The notes beneath the pieces were generated by a model, which had not been told where the DNA came from, did not search any database, and worked only from the letters and a program-made list of their open reading frames with translations. The translations under genes and the position numbers were made by a program. From Lysobacter_L cavernae (lineage in GTDB: Bacteria; Pseudomonadota; Gammaproteobacteria; Xanthomonadales; Xanthomonadaceae): 64,000 nt of DNA. Below, one piece after another: positions 59,824 to 64,000 of this stretch. The stretch covers positions 124,001 through 188,000 of the forward strand of contig NZ_JBHRXK010000005.1 of NCBI RefSeq assembly GCF_042648505.1, written 5' to 3'. Position 1 is the stretch's first letter. Each line of letters starts with the position of its first letter.

Positions 59824-60258
59824 TCAGTGCACGTTGTGCAGGTCGCGCAGGCCGCTCTTGCGCGAACCGAAGTAGGCGGCAAGATCGGCGATCTGCTGAT
59901 CGGTCAGGTCCTTGGCCTGGCTCGACATCAACGCGTGCTCGCGGTCGCCATCGCGGTAGGCCTGCAGCGAGTGGGCGATGTAGTCGTAGTACTGGCCGGC
60001 CAGCTTCGGGTAGGTCTCGTCGATCGGCGCATTGCCTTCGGCACCGTGGCAGTCGACGCAGGACTGGCCCGTGGCCTTGCCCTTGCTGCTGGCGAGTTGC
60101 TCGCCGGCGGCGATGTGACCGGCCGGCAGGCCGGCGGACGAGGAGGTGTGGCCTTCGGCGCGATCGGCGGCGGAATGTTCGGCCGGCGTGTCGGACTGGG
60201 AGCAGCCGACGGCCGCGACGGTTGCGAGCAGTGCAATGGCGAGGAACTTGATCGTCAT
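59824..60258 (-). CDS. Monohaem cytochrome c (second of a tandem pair)
   Basis: The 144-residue protein has an N-terminal export signal (MTIKFLAIALLATVAAVGCS, with a possible lipid Cys at 19), one haem site CVDCH near 68 and a likely axial Met in HALMSSQAKDLTD. It is a class I periplasmic or membrane-anchored electron carrier. ATG at plus-strand 60258 gives a clean signal; a GTG at 60276 overlapping the upstream gene's stop is the alternative. Its partner oxidase is not in the window. Confidence 0.85.
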   Translation of the reverse strand: MTIKFLAIALLATVAAVGCSQSDTPAEHSAADRAEGHTSSSAGLPAGHIAAGEQLASSKGKATGQSCVDCHGAEGNAPIDETYPKLAGQYYDYIAHSLQAYRDGDREHALMSSQAKDLTDQQIADLAAYFGSRKSGLRDLHNVH

Positions 60259-60272
60259 GGTCGTCTGCTCGC

Positions 60273-60647
60273 TCACTTCAGGGCCGAGAGGAAGGCGGCG
60301 ATGTCGGCGATGTCCTGGTCAGAGAAACTCTGGGACTGGGCCTGCATGGTCGGGTGCTTGCGCGCGCCTTTCTTGTATTCGGTCAAGGCATTGACGAGGT
60401 ACACGGCCGACTGCCCGCCGATCTTCGGCACGTGGTAGTTCGGGTAGGCGTTCTTGTAGCCGGAGATGCCGTGGCAACCCTGGCAGGTGTAGGTCAGTTG
60501 GCGACCCTTGTCGGCGTTGCCCTGGGCGGCGGGAGCCGGCGTGGCGGCCGCGGCGGCGGCAGGGGCCTGGGCTGCATCCTGGGCCGATGCAGTGAACGCA
60601 ACGGTGGTCAGGGCGAAGCAGGCGGCGATCATCAGCGGTCGCATCAT
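60273..60647 (-). CDS. Monohaem cytochrome c (first of a tandem pair)
   Basis: The 124-residue protein has a signal peptide (MMRPLMIAACFALTTVAFTA, cleavage after ASA), an Ala/Pro linker, one haem motif CQGCH near 55 and the axial Met in HPTMQAQSQSFSDQDIAD. The two cytochromes share the same haem-domain layout and probably arose by duplication; they could act as the two halves of a c4-like dihaem unit. Transcribed with the next cytochrome gene. Confidence 0.88.
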   Translation of the reverse strand: MMRPLMIAACFALTTVAFTASAQDAAQAPAAAAAATPAPAAQGNADKGRQLTYTCQGCHGISGYKNAYPNYHVPKIGGQSAVYLVNALTEYKKGARKHPTMQAQSQSFSDQDIADIAAFLSALK

Positions 60648-60970
60648 GTCGTAGTCCGCAATCTCGAATGGCTAGCGAAAGGTTCTGAAGCTGGCTGCAC
60701 GTGGCCCGATTCCTGACTGGGCCGCGCATAAGTCGGTCAGTATAGCCTGCGAGATCGATGCAACGAAGCCGTGCCATTTTGCATCGGAAGTTCTTGAGGC
60801 CCACTCGCAACGTTTGCACGGCTCTTCGGCCGGGCGACCTGCGGTGCGCCGGACGGCATGGCGGCAGTCACCATGACCTTCGGCGGATGGAGGCTTTCGA
60901 GGTCAGTGATATACCTACATACAACACCGGTATACGGTCCGGTACATAACCAAATCTAGGGGTTCTGCAG
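60648..60970. promoter_or_regulatory. Divergent control region between cytochrome c genes and the RND operon (323 bp, no gene)
   Basis: On the minus strand TATACT at 60744-60739 is a good -10 box for the cytochrome pair, about 95 bp before its ATG, with a weak TTCGTT 17 bases upstream. Near the other end TATACC (60910-60915) and GGTATA (60929-60934) form an inverted repeat with a 13-base spacer, followed by CGGTACATAACC; this is the likely promoter/operator of the RND genes. The middle, about 60770-60900, shows nothing I can name. Confidence 0.5.
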
Positions 60971-62107
60971 ATGCGTCATCTCTCCCGTTCGCGCAGTCGT
61001 GGTCTGGTGCGTGCTGCCACGGTCCTGCTGCCTGTGTTGATGCTGGTCGCCTGCAAAGGCGGCGAGGGCGGCGGTGAGGCCCAGGCCAAGGCCGGCGAGA
61101 AAGAGGGGCCGGAGGCGGTGCCGGTGGAGGTCGCCAAGGCCTCGCGCCGTTCGGTGTCCGCCAGCTACACCGGCACGGCCCCGCTGGAGCCGCTGGCCGA
61201 ATCGCAGGTGGTCGCCAAGACCTCGGGCGTGGCGCTCAACGTGCTGGTCGAGGAAGGCCAGCAGATACGTGCCGGCCAGACCCTGGTGCGCCTGGATTCG
61301 GCCCGGTCGGAGCTGCAGGCAGCGCAGACCGCCGCGCAGATGCGCAAGCTCGAGGCCAACTACGCCCGTGCCAGGCAGATGGCCGAGCAGAAGCTGCTCA
61401 GCGCCAACGACAACGACCAACTGCGCTACGACCTCGAGAACGCCCGCGCGGCCAATCGCCTGGCCAATCTCGAACTGTCGTACGCCAATGTCGAGGCACC
61501 GATCTCCGGCGTGATCGCCTCGCGTTCGATCAAGACCGGCAACTTCGTGCAGATCAACACACCGATCTTCCGCATCGTCGACACCTCGCGCCTGGAGGCC
61601 ACGCTCAACGTGCCCGAGCGCGAGCTGGCCACGCTCAAGGCCGGGCTGCCGGTGCAGCTCGCCGTCGACGCGCTTCCGGGCAAGGTCTTCACCGGTGTCG
61701 TGGACCGCGTCGCGCCGGTGGTCGATTCCGGCAGTGGCACCTTCCGCGTGGTCTGCGCGTTTGTCGGCGGCGGCGTGCTGCAACCGGGCATGTTCGGTCG
61801 CATCAAGATCGACTACGACCAGCGCGCCGATGCCCTGGTGGTGCCGCGCGTCGCCCTGCTCGAGGACGAAGGCGACCCGGCCGTGTACGTGGTCAACGGC
61901 GACAAGACCAAGCGCGTGCCGGTCAAGCTGGGCTATGTCGACGGGTCCTGGGCCGAGATCCGCGCAGGCGTGAAGCAGGGCGACCAGGTCGTGACCGCGG
62001 GCAAGGCCGCCCTGCGCGACGGCAGCGTGGTGCAGGTGATCGGCCAGCCGGTGCCCAAGGCACAGGTCGCGGCTGCGGAGAAATCCGACGGCACCAAGCA
62101 GCAGTAA
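60971..62107 (+). CDS. RND efflux transporter periplasmic adaptor subunit (lipoprotein)
   Basis: The 378-residue membrane fusion protein has a lipoprotein-type signal (VLLPVLMLVACKGG, Cys28), a lipoyl/barrel-sandwich domain (VAKTSGVALNVLVEEGQQIR near 78, LSYANVEAPISGVIASRSIK near 172), a coiled-coil hairpin between them (about 110-165) and beta-barrel and membrane-proximal domains. It links an inner-membrane RND pump to an outer-membrane channel. The pump gene starts 15 bp downstream. No outer-membrane factor gene is visible before the window ends. Confidence 0.92.
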   Translation: MRHLSRSRSRGLVRAATVLLPVLMLVACKGGEGGGEAQAKAGEKEGPEAVPVEVAKASRRSVSASYTGTAPLEPLAESQVVAKTSGVALNVLVEEGQQIRAGQTLVRLDSARSELQAAQTAAQMRKLEANYARARQMAEQKLLSANDNDQLRYDLENARAANRLANLELSYANVEAPISGVIASRSIKTGNFVQINTPIFRIVDTSRLEATLNVPERELATLKAGLPVQLAVDALPGKVFTGVVDRVAPVVDSGSGTFRVVCAFVGGGVLQPGMFGRIKIDYDQRADALVVPRVALLEDEGDPAVYVVNGDKTKRVPVKLGYVDGSWAEIRAGVKQGDQVVTAGKAALRDGSVVQVIGQPVPKAQVAAAEKSDGTKQQ

Positions 62108-62122
62108 GCGCGGAGAAGCCCC

Positions 62123-64000
62123 GTGACACAGCCATCGGACGCGAGCTCCTTCAACCTCGTCGAATTCTCCACCCGCCGTCGTGTGACGGTGGCGATGATG
62201 ACCCTCACCCTGGTGCTGTTTGGCCTGATCGCGTTGGGCGATCTCAAGGTCAACCTGCTGCCCGACCTGAGCTACCCCACGCTGACCGTGCGCACCGAAT
62301 ACACCGGTGCCGCGCCGTCGGAGATCGAGACGCTGATCAGCGAGCCGGTCGAAGAAGCCGTCGGCGTGGTCAAAGGCCTGCGCAAGCTAAAGTCGGTGTC
62401 GCGCACCGGCCAGAGCGACGTCGTGCTCGAGTTCGCCTGGGGCACCGACATGGACCAGGCAGGTCTGGAGGTGCGCGACAAGATGGAGGTGCTGCAGCTG
62501 CCGCTGGAGGCGAAGGCGCCGGTGCTGCTGCGCTTCAATCCGTCGACCGAGCCGATCCTGCGCATCGCCTTGTCGTCCAAGAACGATGACGACTCGGTGC
62601 GTCAGCTCACCGCGCTGCGCCGCTATGCCGACGATGACCTGAAGAAGAAGCTGGAGCCGGTCAGCGGCGTCGCCGCGGTCAAGGTCGGCGGTGGTCTGGA
62701 GGACGAGATCCAGGTCGACATCGACCAGCAGAAGCTGGCGCAGCTCAACCTGCCGATCGACACCGTCATCCAGCGCCTGCAGCAGGAAAACATCAACATT
62801 TCCGGCGGCCGCCTCGAGGAGGGCTCGCAGCGCTACCTGGTGCGCACCGTCAACCAGTTCGCCAGCGTCGCCGAGATGCGCGAGATGCTGGTCACCACGC
62901 AGAGCGGTGGCGACAACGCCGCCGCCAGTGCGGCCGCGCAGATGGCGGCGATCGCAGCCTCGACCGGCGACGCGGCGGCGATGGCCGCGGCAGCTTCGGT
63001 GCAGAACGCGAACTCGTCATCGTCCAGCACCGCTGCCGGTGGCATGCCGGTGCGGCTCAAGGACATCGCCGACGTGCGCCAGGGCTACAAGGAGCGCGAG
63101 GCGATCATTCGCCTGGCCGGTCGGGAAGCGGTCGAGCTGGCGATCTACAAGGAAGGCGATGCCAATACCGTTGCCACCGCCGACGCCATCGAGGCGCGAC
63201 TGAAGCAGATCAAGGACCAGATCCCGTCCGACATCGAGCTGACCACCATCGATGACCAGTCGCAGTTCATCCGCCACGCCATCAGCGACGTGAAGATGGA
63301 CGCGGTGATCGGCGGCGTGCTCGCGGTGCTGATCATCTTCCTGTTCCTGCGTGATGGCTGGAGCACGTTCGTGATCGGCCTGTCGCTGCCGGTGTCGATC
63401 ATCACCACGTTCTTCTTCATGGGGCAGCTGGACCTGAGCCTCAACGTGATGTCGCTGGGCGGCCTCGCGCTGGCCACCGGCCTGGTCGTCGACGACTCGA
63501 TCGTGGTGCTGGAGAGCATCGCCAAGGCGCGCGAACGCGGCCTGGGCGTCCTCGATGCGGCCATTGCCGGCACGCGCGAGGTCAGCATGGCAGTGGTGGC
63601 TTCGACCTTGACCACCATCGCGGTGTTCCTGCCGCTGGTGTTCGTCGAAGGCATTGCTGGCCAGTTGTTCCGTGATCAGGCACTGACCGTGGCGCTGGCC
63701 ATCGGCATCTCGCTGGTGGTGTCGATGACGCTGATCCCGATGCTGAGCGCGCTCAAGGGCCGGCCGCCGATGGCGTTCCCGGAGGAAACGTCGCACTCGC
63801 GCTGGCAGCCGAAGTCGAAGTTGCAGAAGCCACTGGCCGCGGTCGAGCATGGCATCGGCGTGGGCACGCGCGGTGTGCTGTTCGGCATCGCCTGGTTCTT
63901 CGTGCGGATCTGGCGCGGCCTGGTCGCGGTGGTGGGACCGTTCATGCGCAAGCTGAGCGATCTGGCGATGGCGCCCTACGGTCGCGCCGAGCGCGGCTAC
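62123..64000 (+). CDS. RND efflux transporter permease subunit (3' truncated by the window)
   Basis: From GTG 62123 (GGAGAAG upstream) 626 codons are visible. The N-terminal helix and porter domain (TVRTEYTGAAPSEIETLISE near 56) are typical of HAE-family pumps, and the proton-relay Asp pair is in GLVVDDSIVVLESIA near residue 455. An Ala/Ser-rich insertion of about 50 residues (near 257-307) interrupts the porter domain. A second unusual feature is a longer loop after the sixth helix (PEETSHSRWQPKSKLQKPLA). Substrate unknown. Confidence 0.93.
   Translation, partial: MTQPSDASSFNLVEFSTRRRVTVAMMTLTLVLFGLIALGDLKVNLLPDLSYPTLTVRTEYTGAAPSEIETLISEPVEEAVGVVKGLRKLKSVSRTGQSDVVLEFAWGTDMDQAGLEVRDKMEVLQLPLEAKAPVLLRFNPSTEPILRIALSSKNDDDSVRQLTALRRYADDDLKKKLEPVSGVAAVKVGGGLEDEIQVDIDQQKLAQLNLPIDTVIQRLQQENINISGGRLEEGSQRYLVRTVNQFASVAEMREMLVTTQSGGDNAAASAAAQMAAIAASTGDAAAMAAAASVQNANSSSSSTAAGGMPVRLKDIADVRQGYKEREAIIRLAGREAVELAIYKEGDANTVATADAIEARLKQIKDQIPSDIELTTIDDQSQFIRHAISDVKMDAVIGGVLAVLIIFLFLRDGWSTFVIGLSLPVSIITTFFFMGQLDLSLNVMSLGGLALATGLVVDDSIVVLESIAKARERGLGVLDAAIAGTREVSMAVVASTLTTIAVFLPLVFVEGIAGQLFRDQALTVALAIGISLVVSMTLIPMLSALKGRPPMAFPEETSHSRWQPKSKLQKPLAAVEHGIGVGTRGVLFGIAWFFVRIWRGLVAVVGPFMRKLSDLAMAPYGRAERGY

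Overview
The window is GC-rich, almost fully coding bacterial chromosome from a gammaproteobacterium of the Xanthomonadales/Lysobacterales type. The evidence is the gene order and the protein families: a YeiE/YeiH pair, a MsrP/MsrQ pair, an FFLEELY-motif protein, a proline-rich 'transmembrane repetitive' protein, a serC-pheA-hisC-aroA run, and uvrC-pgsA followed by tRNA-Gly, tRNA-Cys and tRNA-Leu. The genus cannot be fixed from the sequence. I see no insertion sequence, prophage, integrase, CRISPR array or complete restriction-modification system.

Layout. 1-5.6 kb: the end of a glutathione S-transferase gene, a fused alpha/beta 2-oxoacid dehydrogenase E1, asnB and (opposite strand) ygfZ. 5.6-9.3 kb: succinate dehydrogenase sdhCDAB, headed by a 54-residue SDHAF4-like assembly-factor gene and closed by a strong terminator. 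9.4-20.0 kb: a tightly packed run MAPEG-sdhE-ygfX-like-lolC-lolD-comEC-exbB-exbD-msbA-lpxK-kdsB-low-molecular-weight phosphatase, mostly with 4-8 nt overlaps. It joins succinate dehydrogenase flavinylation, lipoprotein export, DNA uptake and lipid A/Kdo synthesis. 20.2-23.3 kb: uvrC-pgsA-tRNA-Gly-tRNA-Cys-tRNA-Leu, the same order as in Escherichia coli. 23.3-28.4 kb: a divergent LysR/YeiH pair, a UDP-sugar dehydrogenase and a glutamate-synthase-like flavoprotein.

28.4-37.6 kb is the most individual part: an arsC remnant, tRNA-Val, a TPR-like protein, a small phasin-like protein, a TetR regulator, an acyl-CoA-binding protein, a 662-residue two-domain reductase resembling alcohol-forming fatty acyl-CoA reductases, a membrane protein with an Mrr-like nuclease fold, a structured RNA or terminator, a phasin, a patatin, an FFLEELY-motif protein and a PHA-system protein. 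These suggest a locus for neutral lipid or polyester inclusions, although no polymer or wax-ester synthase lies in the window.

37.6-51.9 kb: an FHA protein, msrPQ, serC-pheA-hisC-aroA, a TonB-like protein, serS, a divergent azoR/LysR pair with a perfect palindrome between them, tRNA-Ser, a PEP-mutase/isocitrate-lyase family enzyme, an M28 peptidase lipoprotein and a LuxR-type response regulator. 51.9-64 kb: rne and rluC diverging from a long leader, a lipoprotein with a TonB C-terminal domain, phhB, nfuA preceded by a coupled 24-codon ORF that repeats its own start, the transmembrane repetitive protein with a hexanucleotide repeat, two monohaem cytochromes c, and an RND efflux adaptor and pump (the pump runs off the end).

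Most genes are housekeeping. The features most worth a second look are the duplicated, overlapping nfuA leader ORF, the SDHAF4-like gene leading the sdh transcript, the C-rich-loop hairpin after the phasin gene, and the fatty acyl-CoA reductase/phasin/patatin neighbourhood.
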